From: Nevskia soli DSM 19509
GTDB lineage: Bacteria > Pseudomonadota > Gammaproteobacteria > Nevskiales > Nevskiaceae
Assembly: GCF_000711955.1 (NCBI RefSeq)
Contig: NZ_JONR01000019.1
Coordinates: 1 to 64,000 of the forward strand
DNA length: 64,000 nucleotides
Direction: 5' to 3'
Shown: in pieces, positions 43,751 to 54,942 of the stretch
Layout of the letters: every line of letters starts with the position of its first letter
How positions within the stretch are numbered: position 1 is the first letter of the stretch
Notes under the pieces: generated by a model
The model's database searches: none
What the model was told of the DNA's origin: nothing
The model's input: the letters and a program-made list of their open reading frames with translations, nothing else
Translations under genes and position numbers: made by a program

Positions 43751-43811
43751 TTTTCAACGCTTCACAACGCGGAATTTCCGGCAATGTAAAGGCACTGTGA
43801 AGCGTTGAAAA
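43751..43811. repeat. 15-bp perfect inverted repeat between lon and hupB
   Basis: The arms ttttcaacgcttcac (43751-43765) and its exact reverse complement (43797-43811) are separated by 31 bp, just after the lon stop. No U run follows on the minus strand, so it does not look like a simple intrinsic terminator for lon. Confidence 0.6.
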
Positions 43812-43823
43812 AAGTCCCGCCGA

Positions 43824-46217
<2,394 letters not shown>

Positions 46218-46263
46218 GCTGAACCTCGTTATTCGTTACGCCGTTATTATGCAGCACATAGGC

Positions 46264-46292
46264 AAAATGCGAGCGGATAAGGCCTATTCAAG
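46264..46292 (-). promoter_or_regulatory. Candidate heat-shock (sigma-32) promoter of lon
   Basis: On the minus strand CTTGAA (46292-46287), 13 bp and CTCGCATTTT (46273-46264) resemble the sigma-32 pattern CTTGAAA ... CCCCATnT, with six of eight matches in the -10 region. lon is heat-shock controlled in E. coli. The match is partial and the element lies about 47 bp before the start codon. Confidence 0.35.
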
Positions 46293-46446
46293 GCCTGGAA
46301 CGGGTTGTAACAATCGGCGGCCCGGCGGGAAAACGGCGCCATCCGCCCGGCTCCCCCGATCGCGCTGGCCGGATCGGGTGTGTCAGCCGCGCCACCGTCA
46401 CCATGCGCCAGCGCGCCACACCCTGCCGATTGGTCAAAAAACCAAC

Positions 46447-46484
46447 AAAAAGGCCGCCGCAGTGTTCGACTGGGGCGGCCTTTT
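46447..46484 (-). terminator. Terminator between clpX and lon
   Basis: The stem aaaaggccgcc / ggcggcctttt has a 15-base loop. On the minus strand it is followed by a T-rich run 20 bp after the clpX stop, separating clpX and lon transcription. Confidence 0.75.
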
Positions 46485-46500
46485 CAGGTTCAGCGGAGGT

Positions 46501-47778
46501 CTAGGCCGAATTCTTCACGTCGCGGCGCGGGGCCTCGACGTTCTCGTAAACCACGAAGGGCTTGGACTCGCCTTTGACGACGGACTCGTCGACCACCACC
46601 TTGGACACATTCTGCATCGACGGCAGGTCATACATGACGTCAAGCAGGATGGTTTCCAGGATGGTGCGCAGGCCGCGGGCGCCGGTCTTGCGCTCCCTGG
46701 CCTTGCGCGCAATGGCGTTGAGGGCGTCGTCGCGGAACTCGAGCTGGCAGCCTTCCATCTGGAACAGCTTGGCGAACTGCTTCACCAGGGCGTTCTTCGG
46801 CTCGCGCAGGATTGAGATCAGCGCCCGCTCGTCCAGCTCCTCCAGCACCGCGAGGACCGGCAGGCGGCCGACGAATTCCGGGATCAGGCCGTAACGGATC
46901 AGATCCTCGGGTTCGACGATCGACAGCAACTGGCCGATGTGGCGCGAATCCTTCTGCGACTTGACGTCGGCCGAGAAGCCGATGCCGGCCTTCTCGGTGC
47001 GGTTCTGGATCACTTTCTCCAGGCCGGAGAAGGCGCCGCCGCAGATGAACAGGATGCCGGCCGTGTTGACCTGCAGGAATTCCTGCTGCGGATGCTTGCG
47101 GCCGCCCTGCGGCGGCACGCTGGCGATGGTGCCTTCAACCAGCTTGAGCAGGGCCTGCTGCACGCCCTCGCCCGACACATCACGGGTGATGGACGGGTTT
47201 TCGCTCTTGCGCGAAATCTTGTCGATTTCGTCGATGTAGACGATGCCGCGCTGCGCCTTCTCCACGTCGTAGTCGCACTTCTGCAACAGGCGCTGGATGA
47301 TGTTTTCCACGTCCTCGCCGACATAGCCGGCTTCGGTCAGCGTGGTGGCGTCGGCGATGGCGAACGGTACATCCAGCAGGCGCGCCAGGGTTTCGGCCAG
47401 CAGGGTCTTGCCGGAGCCGGTGGGGCCGATCAGCAGGATGTTGGACTTCTGCAGCTCGATGCCGTCGGTCGAACCTTTCTGGCTGAGGCGCTTGTAGTGG
47501 TTGTACACCGCCACCGACAGCACTTTCTTGGCCTGGTCCTGGCCGATGACATACTCGTCCAGCACCGCCCGAATCTCGTGCGGCTTGGGGAGGCCCTTGA
47601 CCTGGGGCTTGGCATGCACCTCTTCGCGGATGATGTCGTTGCAGAGATCGACGCACTCGTCGCAGATGTACACCGAGGGACCGGCGATCAGCTTGCGGAC
47701 TTCGTGCTCGCTCTTGCCGCAAAAGGAGCAATACAGAACCCGGCCGCTCTGGCCACCGCTCCGTACGTTATCTGGCAT
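46501..47778 (-). CDS. clpX: ATP-dependent Clp protease ATP-binding subunit ClpX
   Basis: The gene encodes 425 residues from the ATG at 47778 with GAGGA upstream. The N-terminal zinc-binding domain has the four Cys of CSFCGKS and CDECVDLC. The AAA+ unfoldase has Walker A LIGPTGSGKTLLAE, Walker B IVYIDEIDKISRK, and the pore loop GYVGEDVE. ClpX recognises and unfolds tagged proteins (for example SsrA-tagged) and feeds them to ClpP; the IGF-type loop that docks on ClpP is visible as KAGIGFSADV. It lies 135 bp downstream of clpP in the order tig-clpP-clpX-lon. Confidence 0.98.
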   Translation of the reverse strand: MPDNVRSGGQSGRVLYCSFCGKSEHEVRKLIAGPSVYICDECVDLCNDIIREEVHAKPQVKGLPKPHEIRAVLDEYVIGQDQAKKVLSVAVYNHYKRLSQKGSTDGIELQKSNILLIGPTGSGKTLLAETLARLLDVPFAIADATTLTEAGYVGEDVENIIQRLLQKCDYDVEKAQRGIVYIDEIDKISRKSENPSITRDVSGEGVQQALLKLVEGTIASVPPQGGRKHPQQEFLQVNTAGILFICGGAFSGLEKVIQNRTEKAGIGFSADVKSQKDSRHIGQLLSIVEPEDLIRYGLIPEFVGRLPVLAVLEELDERALISILREPKNALVKQFAKLFQMEGCQLEFRDDALNAIARKARERKTGARGLRTILETILLDVMYDLPSMQNVSKVVVDESVVKGESKPFVVYENVEAPRRDVKNSA

Positions 47779-47913
47779 TTTCTTCCTCAAACATGGGCTT
47801 ACAGCCCTTTTCCCGTGTCGGAACACCTAAAGAGCGGCCACCTCGCCGCCCCGCCAGCCTCTTATAACATGCAGTCATGTTGCAGCAAAATGACCGCAAA
47901 TTCCACGTCGGGT

Positions 47914-48537
47914 TCAGGCCGGCGACGGAGCCGACGGCCGGCGCTCGACGATCTGGTCGATCAGGCCGTAGTCCCGGGCCGCTTCGGAGCTCATGAAATA
48001 GTCGCGTTCGACGTCGCGGGCGATCTTTTCCAGGGGCTGGCCGGTGTGGTCGGCATAGAGGCGGTTGAGGCGCTCGCGCAGGTACAGGATCTCCCGCGCC
48101 TGGATCTCGATGTCGGTGGCCTGGCCCTGGGCGCCGCCGGAGGGCTGGTGGATCATGACGCGCGAGTTCGGCAGGGCGAAACGCTTGCCCTTGGTGCCGG
48201 CGGAGAGCAGGAACGAACCCATGCTGCAGGCCTGGCCGATGCACATGGTGCTGACGTCGGGCTTGATGAACTTCATGGTGTCGTAGATCGACAGGCCGGA
48301 GGTGATGACGCCGCCGGGCGAGTTGATGTACAGGTGGATGTCCTTGTCCGGATTTTCGGCTTCCAGGAACAGCAGCTGGGCCACCACCAGGTTGGCCATG
48401 AAATCGTCGATCGGGCCGACGATGAACACGATCCGCTCCTTCAGCAGGCGCGAATAGATGTCAAAAGCGCGCTCGCCGCGGGCGGTCTGCTCCACCACCA
48501 TCGGCACAAGCTGGGCGCGGGCGATCTGGTCGTTCAT
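47914..48537 (-). CDS. clpP: ATP-dependent Clp protease proteolytic subunit ClpP
   Basis: The gene encodes 207 residues from the ATG at 48537 with AAGGA upstream. It is a self-compartmentalised serine protease (tetradecamer). The catalytic triad is visible as the Ser of GQACSMGSFLLSAG, the His of VMIHQPSGGAQG and the Asp of ERDYFMSSEAARDYGLID. The beginning LVPMVVEQTARGERAFDIYS includes the propeptide and mature N-terminus typical of ClpP. It works with ClpX, encoded next. It lies 53 bp after tig. Confidence 0.98.
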   Translation of the reverse strand: MNDQIARAQLVPMVVEQTARGERAFDIYSRLLKERIVFIVGPIDDFMANLVVAQLLFLEAENPDKDIHLYINSPGGVITSGLSIYDTMKFIKPDVSTMCIGQACSMGSFLLSAGTKGKRFALPNSRVMIHQPSGGAQGQATDIEIQAREILYLRERLNRLYADHTGQPLEKIARDVERDYFMSSEAARDYGLIDQIVERRPSAPSPA

Positions 48538-48590
48538 CGTCGATCCTTGTTCGTTTTTCGGAGTGCGGCTGGGAATGCGGCCGGTCTGCA

Positions 48591-49925
48591 TCAAGCTGCG
48601 GACTGCGAGACCGATTTCAACAGGTCTTCCAGCGTCATCTTCAATTCGACCGTCTTGGCCCCGGCCAGCAGGCTTTCCACCACCTGCTCTTCCAGGGTCA
48701 CGGCCTGCAGGCCCTGCAACATGTCCGGGCGCGAACGGTAGAACTGGCGCACCTGGTCCGGCTGCTCGTAGTCGGCGGCGATCTCTTCGAGAGCGGCGTC
48801 CAGGCGGGCGTTGTCCGGGCGGATCTCGCGGGCCTTGATCACCTCGCCGATCAGCAGGCCCAGGGCCACGCGGCGCTGCGCGTTGGCTTCGAACAGCTGG
48901 TCCGGCAGCATCTTCTGCAGCTGCTCGGCCTGCAGCTTGCCGGCTTGGTTGAGCTGCATGCGGTTGATCGCCTCTTCGCGCAGGCGCACGATTTCCTGCT
49001 GCACCTGGCTCTGCGGCACTTCGATCGGGTGGTTGCTCAGCAGCTGGTCCAGCACGTCGCGCTTGAGGCGGGTGCGGATGGCCTTGTCGCGCTCGGTCTC
49101 CAGCGCCTTGCGGCACTTGTCTTGCAGGCCCGCTTCGCCGGCGTCCTCTTCGACGCCATGCGCCTTGAGGAATTCACCATCGATGGCCGGCAGGCGCGGC
49201 TCGCGCACTTCCAGCAGCTTCACGGCGAAGCGCGCGGTCTTGTTCCGCAGGTCTTCACGGCGGTAGTCGGCCGGGAAATTGACGTCGGCATCGAAGCTGT
49301 CGCCGGCGCTGTGGCCGACGATGGCGTTCTCCAGATCGGCCAGGAACTGCTTCTCGCCCAGCTCGATCTCGATCTTCTCGCCCTTGCCGCCCTGGAACGC
49401 TTCACCGTCGACCTGGCCGTCGAAATCGACCACGGCGACGTCGCCCAGCTGGGCGGGGCGGCTCACGGTCTCGAGGGTGCGGCGCGCCTTGCGCAGGTTG
49501 CCGATGAGGCGCTCGACGTCGGCCTCGGAAATCTCCACCACCGGCTTCTGGATCTCGATGCGCTCCAGCTGGTCGAGCTTGACCTCGGGGAACACGTCGA
49601 AGATGGCGACATAGGCCAGCGGCTCGCCGGCCTTTTCGCTGGTGACTTCGAAATTGGGGGAACCGGCCGGCTGCACCTGCGCCTGGGCCACCGCTTCCGG
49701 CCAGGTCTGGCGCACCAGCTCGCCGATCACGTCCATGCGCGCCGACTCGCCGTACTGCTGCTGCACGACCTTCAGCGGCGCCTTGCCCGGGCGGAAGCCG
49801 GGGATGCGCGAACGCGCGGCCAGCTGTTTCATGCGCAGCCCCAGTTCGCGCTCGACGCGCTCGGAGGGGATTTTGACGTGCAGGCGACGCGAAAGGCCGC
49901 CCGGGGACTCGACGTGGATTTCCAT
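48591..49925 (-). CDS. tig: Trigger factor, ribosome-associated chaperone
   Basis: The gene encodes 444 residues from the ATG at 49925 (MEIHVESPGGLSRRLHVKIP). The N-terminal ribosome-binding domain holds the signature IPGFRPGKAPLKVV (the GFRxGKxP loop that docks at L23). The middle part is an FKBP-type isomerase domain (PAQLGDVAVVDFDGQVDGEA, EIELGEKQFLADLENAIVGH). The C-terminal helical arms provide the chaperone cradle. Trigger factor meets nascent chains at the ribosome exit. It is the first protein gene after tRNA-Leu and leads the clpP-clpX-lon cluster. A GC hairpin around 49990-50025 lies in its leader. Confidence 0.97.
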   Translation of the reverse strand: MEIHVESPGGLSRRLHVKIPSERVERELGLRMKQLAARSRIPGFRPGKAPLKVVQQQYGESARMDVIGELVRQTWPEAVAQAQVQPAGSPNFEVTSEKAGEPLAYVAIFDVFPEVKLDQLERIEIQKPVVEISEADVERLIGNLRKARRTLETVSRPAQLGDVAVVDFDGQVDGEAFQGGKGEKIEIELGEKQFLADLENAIVGHSAGDSFDADVNFPADYRREDLRNKTARFAVKLLEVREPRLPAIDGEFLKAHGVEEDAGEAGLQDKCRKALETERDKAIRTRLKRDVLDQLLSNHPIEVPQSQVQQEIVRLREEAINRMQLNQAGKLQAEQLQKMLPDQLFEANAQRRVALGLLIGEVIKAREIRPDNARLDAALEEIAADYEQPDQVRQFYRSRPDMLQGLQAVTLEEQVVESLLAGAKTVELKMTLEDLLKSVSQSAA

Positions 49926-50043
49926 CTTGGGGTTCCGACTCTTTAAGTGTGTTACCGATTCTGTCATGGGAGGTCTGCACTGCCCTCCCTCAGGTACCTC
50001 CCCACCGGGGAGGGAAACTAAGGATGCCGCGCCTGCCGGAGTG

Positions 50044-50128
50044 TGGTGCGAAAGGAGAGACTCGAACTCTCACGCCTCGCGGCGCTGGAACCTAAATCCA
50101 GTGCGTCTACCAATTCCGCCACTATCGC
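50044..50128 (-). tRNA. tRNA-Leu (anticodon TAG)
   Basis: This 85-nt class II tRNA has the acceptor GCGAAAG partner reading (5' GCGATAG), a D-arm with GGCGGAATTGGTAGACGC, anticodon TAG in GGATTTAGGTTCC, a long variable arm and an encoded CCA. It lies upstream of tig in the same direction, as in pseudomonads. Confidence 0.96.
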
Positions 50129-50171
50129 TTGGGCCACTTGCCGAGCAAGCCGGCTGCGCTGCACCCTGAAA

Positions 50172-50180
50172 ATTATAGCA
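50172..50180 (-). promoter_or_regulatory. Extended -10 promoter of tRNA-Leu (and tig)
   Basis: On the minus strand TGC directly followed by TATAAT (50180-50172) is a perfect extended -10 element 44 bp before the tRNA 5' end. No good -35 is seen at the normal distance. It lies in the 104-bp spacer shared with the divergent permease gene. Confidence 0.6.
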
Positions 50181-50232
50181 TTTCGCCGGCGCCCGCCTGC
50201 GACCCGGCAAGCCCAGCAGGCACAATGTGCAA

Positions 50233-51273
50233 ATGAACCCTCTGCTCGCCAGCCTGCGCCGCCCCCTGCCCCTGTGCCTGCTGCTCGGCCTGCTGGCCCT
50301 GGCGGCGGCGGCCAGCGGCCTGGCGGCCGGGCCGGCGGCGATCAGCGGCGGCGAAGTCCTGGGCGCGCTCGGCCTGGGGCCGGGCGTGGATTCCACCGTG
50401 TCTTCTACCATTCTGCAGCTGCGCCTGCCCCGGGTGGCGCTGGGCCTGATCGTCGGCGCGGCGCTGGCGGTGAGCGGCGCCGCCATGCAGGGGGTGTTCC
50501 GCAATCCCCTGGCCGATCCGGGCCTGGTGGGAGTCTCGAGCGGCGCCGCGCTGGCGGCGGTGGCGGCCATCGTGCTGGGCCCCGCGCTGGGCCTGGCTTT
50601 CGCCGGCCGCTGGCTGCTGCCCCTGGCCAGCTTCGGCGGGGCTGCGGTGACCACCCTGCTGGTATCGCGCCTGTCGCGGGTCGATGGGGCCACCCAGCCG
50701 GCGCAGATGCTGCTGGTGGGGCTGGCGGTGAACGCCATCTCCGGCGCCGGCATCGGGCTGATGGCCCATGTCGCCAGCGGGCCGGCGCTGCGCGCCCTGA
50801 CCTTCTGGATGTACGGCAGCCTGGGCCGTGTGGGCTGGCCGGAAATCGCCGCCACCGCGCCGGTGGTGGCCCTGGCGGTGCTGCTGATCCCCACCCAGGG
50901 GCGCGAGTTGAACGCCCTGCTGCTGGGCGAAGCGGAGGCGGCGCACCTGGGCGTGGACGTGGAGCGGCTGAAGCGCTGGCTGGTGTTGCTGGTGCTGCTG
51001 GCCGTGGGCGGCGCGGTGGCGCTGACCGGCATCATCGCCTTCGTCGGCCTGATCGTGCCGCAGCTGATCCGCCTGTGGGCCGGACCCGACCACCGCCTGC
51101 TGCTGCCCGCCTCCGCCCTGCTCGGCGGCGCCCTGCTGACGGTAGCCGATACCGTCGCCCGCACCGTGGCGGCGCCGATCGAATTACCGATCGGCGTGCT
51201 GACCGCACTCATCGGCGGCCCCTTCTTCATCGCGCTGCTGCTGCGCCTGCGCGGCCGCGGCGAGACCTGGTGA
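50233..51273 (+). CDS. FecCD-family ABC transporter permease (heme/iron/cobalamin type)
   Basis: The gene encodes 346 residues from the ATG at 50233; a GTG six bases earlier is possible. It is very hydrophobic with about ten membrane helices. Family signatures are RLPRVALGLIVGAALAVSGA, GVFRNPLADPGLVGVSSGAA and ALTGIIAFVGLIVPQLIRLW, as in BtuC, FhuB and HmuU. The protein moves iron-siderophore, heme or vitamin B12 across the inner membrane. The ATPase gene starts one base after its stop. No substrate-binding protein or TonB receptor is found in the window, so the substrate cannot be fixed. The HmuV-like partner makes heme a reasonable first guess. Confidence 0.88.
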   Translation: MNPLLASLRRPLPLCLLLGLLALAAAASGLAAGPAAISGGEVLGALGLGPGVDSTVSSTILQLRLPRVALGLIVGAALAVSGAAMQGVFRNPLADPGLVGVSSGAALAAVAAIVLGPALGLAFAGRWLLPLASFGGAAVTTLLVSRLSRVDGATQPAQMLLVGLAVNAISGAGIGLMAHVASGPALRALTFWMYGSLGRVGWPEIAATAPVVALAVLLIPTQGRELNALLLGEAEAAHLGVDVERLKRWLVLLVLLAVGGAVALTGIIAFVGLIVPQLIRLWAGPDHRLLLPASALLGGALLTVADTVARTVAAPIELPIGVLTALIGGPFFIALLLRLRGRGETW

Positions 51274-51274
51274 G

Positions 51275-52105
51275 ATGGCGGCCGTGACGCTGGCGGCGGA
51301 ACAGGCGAGTTATCGCGTCGACGGACGCAACTTGCTCGACCAGGTCAGCCTGATACTCGTGCCCGGCGAGGTGCATGCCGTACTCGGCCGCAACGGTGCC
51401 GGCAAATCGACCCTGCTGCGCCTGCTGGCGGGAGACATCCAGCCACAGGGCGGCAGCGTGACGCTCAACGGCCGCGCCCTGCCCGCCTGGACGCCGCGCG
51501 AGCGCGCACGCCGGCGTGCGGTGCTGCCCCAGTCCGAATCGCTGCGCTTCGGCTTCAGCGCGGAACAGGTGGTGGCAATGGGGCGTTACGCCAGTGCGCA
51601 ACACCGGCCGGAAGTAGAACAGGGCATCGTGCGCGAGGCCCTGCAACTGGCTGGCGTCGCCGACCTGGCCCAGCGCCGCTATCCCAGCCTGTCCGGCGGC
51701 GAACGCGCCCGGGTGCAGTTCGCCCGGGTCATGGCGCAGATCTGGGAGCCGCCGGCGGATGGCGCAGCCAAGGACGATGGCGCGCGTTACCTGTTGCTCG
51801 ACGAACCCACCGCCAGCCTGGACCTGGCGCATCAACATGGTTGCCTGCTGCAGGCGCGCCGATTCGCCGCATCGGGGGTGGGCGTGCTGGCGGTGCTGCA
51901 TGATCCGAACCTGGCGTTGCGCTATTCCGACCGGGTGACAGTACTGGAAAACGGCCGGGTCACCGGCCAGGGGCCGACACGGGAATTGCTCAGCCGGGAG
52001 TTGCTGGAGCGGACTTACGGCATCGGTATCGAGCTGGTGCATACCGCTGGCGAAGCATTGCCGGTGGTGGTCGCCCATCCGGCCAATTCGCTTCCGTCAT
52101 CCTGA
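51275..52105 (+). CDS. HmuV-like ABC transporter ATP-binding protein
   Basis: The gene encodes 276 residues. It is the nucleotide-binding subunit for the permease encoded directly upstream. Walker A is AVLGRNGAGKSTLLRLL, the Q-loop region is RRAVLPQSESLRF, the signature is YPSLSGGERARVQFARVMA, Walker B is YLLLDEPTASLDLAHQ, and the switch His is in AVLHDPNLALRYSD. The form SLSGGERARVQFARV and the inserted stretch before Walker B are common in heme importer ATPases (HmuV), so heme is likely, though cobalamin or siderophore remain possible. It converges with recJ seven bases after its stop. Confidence 0.88.
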   Translation: MAAVTLAAEQASYRVDGRNLLDQVSLILVPGEVHAVLGRNGAGKSTLLRLLAGDIQPQGGSVTLNGRALPAWTPRERARRRAVLPQSESLRFGFSAEQVVAMGRYASAQHRPEVEQGIVREALQLAGVADLAQRRYPSLSGGERARVQFARVMAQIWEPPADGAAKDDGARYLLLDEPTASLDLAHQHGCLLQARRFAASGVGVLAVLHDPNLALRYSDRVTVLENGRVTGQGPTRELLSRELLERTYGIGIELVHTAGEALPVVVAHPANSLPSS

Positions 52106-52111
52106 ACGCAG

Positions 52112-53749
52112 CTATTGCGAACGCAAGTCGATGATCCGCATTTCCAGGCTTTCCGCGCCGCGGAAGCGGTTGACGCCGATGCAATAGACCAGGCTGACGC
52201 TGCCGCCGCGCTCGACCAGGCGCTCGGCGCCATTGAAATCCATGGCTTCGACATGCCCCCCGCCGGGCAGGCGCAGGCGGTATTTGATGTGGCGTCCGTC
52301 GGCGCCGAGGGCGCGGGTTTCGACCACTTCGAAATGGCCTTCAAAGCGCGGCTCGGGGAAGCCCTGGCCCCAGGGGCCGGCCTGTTCCAGGGCGCGGGCG
52401 GTGTCCAGATGCAACTCGGCGTCCTGCAATTCACCGTCGGTCTCGAGCACCTCCTCCAGCGCATCTGCGTCCAATCGAGCACGGCACTCCGCGTCGAAGG
52501 CCTGCGAGAATTTCTCCAGCGCGGCTTCAGGCAAGGTCAGGCCGGCGGCCATGGCGTGGCCGCCGAAACGCACGATCAGTCCCGGATGGTGCGCATCCAC
52601 TGCGGCCATGGCATCGCGCAGGTGCAGGCCGCCGATGGAGCGGCCGGAGCCCTTGAGTACGCCGTCCTCGGTGGCACGGGCGAAAGCGATCACCGGACGG
52701 TGCAGACGGTCCTTGACGCGTGAGGCGACCAGGCCGACCACTCCCTCGTGCCAGCCCGCGTCGAACAGGCAGACGCCGACGGCACTGTTGGCGGCGGCCA
52801 GTTCCAGCGCCTCGTCGCGCATCTGCGCCTCGATGTCGCGGCGCTCCCGGTTGAGCGAGTCGAGCTGGCCGGCGAGCGTGCGCGCCGATTCGGCATTCGC
52901 GGCCAGCAGGCACTCGATGCCGACGGTCATGTCTTCCAGCCGCCCCGCCGCATTGAGCCGGGGGCCGAGGACAAAACCGAGATCGCCGGAATTGATATGC
53001 GTCTGCACCCGGCCGGCCGCCTGCAGCAGCGCCTGCAAACCCGGACGCGCGCGACCGGCGCGGATGCGCGCCAGGCCCTGCGCCACCAGGATGCGGTTGT
53101 TGTGGTCGAGCTTGACCACGTCGGCCACGGTGCCCAGGGCCACGAGGTCGAGCAGTTCCGCCAGGTTCGGCTCCGATCGTTCGGCAAAATGCCCGGCGGC
53201 ACGCAGACGCGCGCGCAGGGCTAGCAGCACGTAGAACATCACGCCGACGCCGGCCAGGTGCTTGCTGGCGAAGCCGCAACCCGGCTGATTGGGATTGACG
53301 ATGGCGGCGGCGGCCGGCAATTCGTCGCCGGCCAGGTGATGGTCGGTAATCAGCACCGGCAGGCCGGCGGCGTTGGCGGCGGCCACGCCGGCCAGGCTGG
53401 CGATGCCGTTGTCCACCGTCACCAGCAGGCCGGCGCCCTTGGCCAGAGCCATCTCGGTCAGGGCCGGCGACAGGCCGTAGCCCATGGTGAAGCGGTTGGG
53501 CACGACGTAATCGACCTGTTCCGCGCCGAGGGCGCGCAGGCCCAGCACCGCAACCGCGGTGGCGGTGGCGCCGTCGGCGTCGTAGTCGCCGGCGATGACG
53601 ATGCGCTCCTGCGCGAGGATCGCCGTCATCAGCAATTCGGCGGCGGCATCGATACCGCGCAGTCCCGCCGGCGGCAGCAGGGCGCGCAACTCCAGCGGCA
53701 GGTCTTCCGCGCGCGTCAGGCCACGCGCCGCGTAGGCGCGGCGCAGCAC
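52112..53749 (-). CDS. recJ: Single-stranded-DNA-specific exonuclease RecJ
   Basis: At least 545 residues. RecJ degrades single-stranded DNA 5' to 3' in RecF-type recombination and mismatch repair. The DHH phosphoesterase motifs are clear: VIAGDYDADGATATAV, LLVTVDNGIASL and VLITDHHLAG; the DHHA1 part has RFGGHAMAAGL. An OB-like end follows (GPWGQGFPEPRFEGHFEVVE). The start is unclear: RecJ-like sequence (LVRRRPQGDHGGLPEQLH) continues upstream to about 53820, but the first ATG/GTG/TTG in frame outside thrC is the GTG at 53749. A CTG start near 53800-53819 or a start inside thrC would give the expected N-terminus. It lies directly downstream of thrC. Confidence 0.93.
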   Translation of the reverse strand: MLRRAYAARGLTRAEDLPLELRALLPPAGLRGIDAAAELLMTAILAQERIVIAGDYDADGATATAVAVLGLRALGAEQVDYVVPNRFTMGYGLSPALTEMALAKGAGLLVTVDNGIASLAGVAAANAAGLPVLITDHHLAGDELPAAAAIVNPNQPGCGFASKHLAGVGVMFYVLLALRARLRAAGHFAERSEPNLAELLDLVALGTVADVVKLDHNNRILVAQGLARIRAGRARPGLQALLQAAGRVQTHINSGDLGFVLGPRLNAAGRLEDMTVGIECLLAANAESARTLAGQLDSLNRERRDIEAQMRDEALELAAANSAVGVCLFDAGWHEGVVGLVASRVKDRLHRPVIAFARATEDGVLKGSGRSIGGLHLRDAMAAVDAHHPGLIVRFGGHAMAAGLTLPEAALEKFSQAFDAECRARLDADALEEVLETDGELQDAELHLDTARALEQAGPWGQGFPEPRFEGHFEVVETRALGADGRHIKYRLRLPGGGHVEAMDFNGAERLVERGGSVSLVYCIGVNRFRGAESLEMRIIDLRSQ

Positions 53750-53820
53750 CGGGTGCAGCTGCTCCGGCAGGCCGCCATGGTCGCCCTGCGGGCGCCGCCG
53801 GACCAGCGGCTGCGACTGGC

Positions 53821-54942
53821 TCAGCCGAGCCGCTCCAGCAGGGCGCGCTCGACGGCGCCACGCTCGGCATCGACCTGGACCAGGCCGGTGAGGCCGTCCT
53901 TGAGGATCACGTCCGGATCCTTCATGCCGTTGCCGGTGAGGGTGCAGACCACGGTGGAACCGGCCGGGATCTTGCACTGCTTGAGATCACGCAGGGCGCC
54001 GGCCAGCGAGCTGGCCGAGGCCGGCTCGCAGAACACGCCTTCGGTCTCCGCCAGCAGCCGCTGGGTGGCGAGGATTTCCGCGTCTTCCAGCTCGTCGAAC
54101 CAGCCCTGGGACTCTTCGTGGACTTTCCACGCCAGGTCCCAGCTCTGCGGATTGCCGATGCGGATGGCGGTGGCCACGGTTTCCGGGTTCTTCACCGGAC
54201 CACCGCGCAGGAACGGCGCGCTGCCGGCGGCCTGATAACCCACCATGCGCGGACGCTTGCGCACGCTGCCGAAGCCGGTGAAATCCCAGCTGTCGGGATA
54301 GGCGGCGCAGGCGGCCGTTTCCAGGCCGGCGCTCTCGGAATAGCCGATCCAGTGCGCGGTGATGTTGCCGGCGTTGCCGACCGGCAGGCAGTGGAAATCC
54401 GGGGCACGGCCGAGCGCTTCGACGATCTCGAAGGCGGCGGTCTTCTGGCCCTGCAGGCGATAGGGGTTGATCGAATTGACGATGGCCACCGGCGCGGTCT
54501 CGGCGACTTCCTTGACCAGCTGCATGCCGTCGTCGAAGTTGCCGCGGATCTGCACCACGGTGGCGCCGTGCACCACCGCCTGGGCCAGCTTGCCCAGGGC
54601 GATCTTGCCTTCGGGGATCAGCACGAAAGCCTTGATGCCGGCGCGGGCCGCATAGGCCGCGGCGGCGGCCGAGGTGTTGCCGGTGCTGGCGCAGATGATG
54701 GCGCGGCTGCCCTCGTACACCGCCTGCGTCACCGCCACGGTCATGCCGCGGTCCTTGAACGAGCCGGTGGGGTTGAGGCCCTCGAACTTGACGTAGATCT
54801 CCGCTTCGACGCCTTCCAGGCGCGGCAGGTTCTCCAGCCGGATCAGCGGCGTGCGACCCTCGCCCAGGCTGATGGCGCGGGCGCCGGGCGCCAGCGGCAT
54901 ACGGTTGCGATAAGCCTCGATGATTCCCGTGTATCTACTCAC
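53821..54942 (-). CDS. thrC: Threonine synthase
   Basis: The gene encodes 373 residues starting with a GTG at 54942 whose bases overlap the hom stop, so the two are translationally coupled. The enzyme is a fold-type II PLP enzyme that converts O-phosphohomoserine to threonine. The PLP Lys is in NPTGSFKDRGMTVA, the phosphate-binding and substrate loop is in CASTGNTSAAAAAYAARAG, and the glycine loop is in LPVGNAGNITAHW. The short form (about 350-375 residues) is the Bacillus/Pseudomonas-like type, not the 430-residue E. coli type. hom is upstream and recJ downstream. A homoserine kinase gene is not in the window. Confidence 0.96.
   Translation of the reverse strand: MSRYTGIIEAYRNRMPLAPGARAISLGEGRTPLIRLENLPRLEGVEAEIYVKFEGLNPTGSFKDRGMTVAVTQAVYEGSRAIICASTGNTSAAAAAYAARAGIKAFVLIPEGKIALGKLAQAVVHGATVVQIRGNFDDGMQLVKEVAETAPVAIVNSINPYRLQGQKTAAFEIVEALGRAPDFHCLPVGNAGNITAHWIGYSESAGLETAACAAYPDSWDFTGFGSVRKRPRMVGYQAAGSAPFLRGGPVKNPETVATAIRIGNPQSWDLAWKVHEESQGWFDELEDAEILATQRLLAETEGVFCEPASASSLAGALRDLKQCKIPAGSTVVCTLTGNGMKDPDVILKDGLTGLVQVDAERGAVERALLERLG

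Noticed and set aside
43751..43811. Inverted repeat as lon terminator
   Set aside because: No U-run follows the second arm on the minus strand, so it is listed only as an inverted repeat.
47779..47913. Promoter search in the clpP-clpX spacer
   Set aside because: No pair of hexamers good enough to report was seen.
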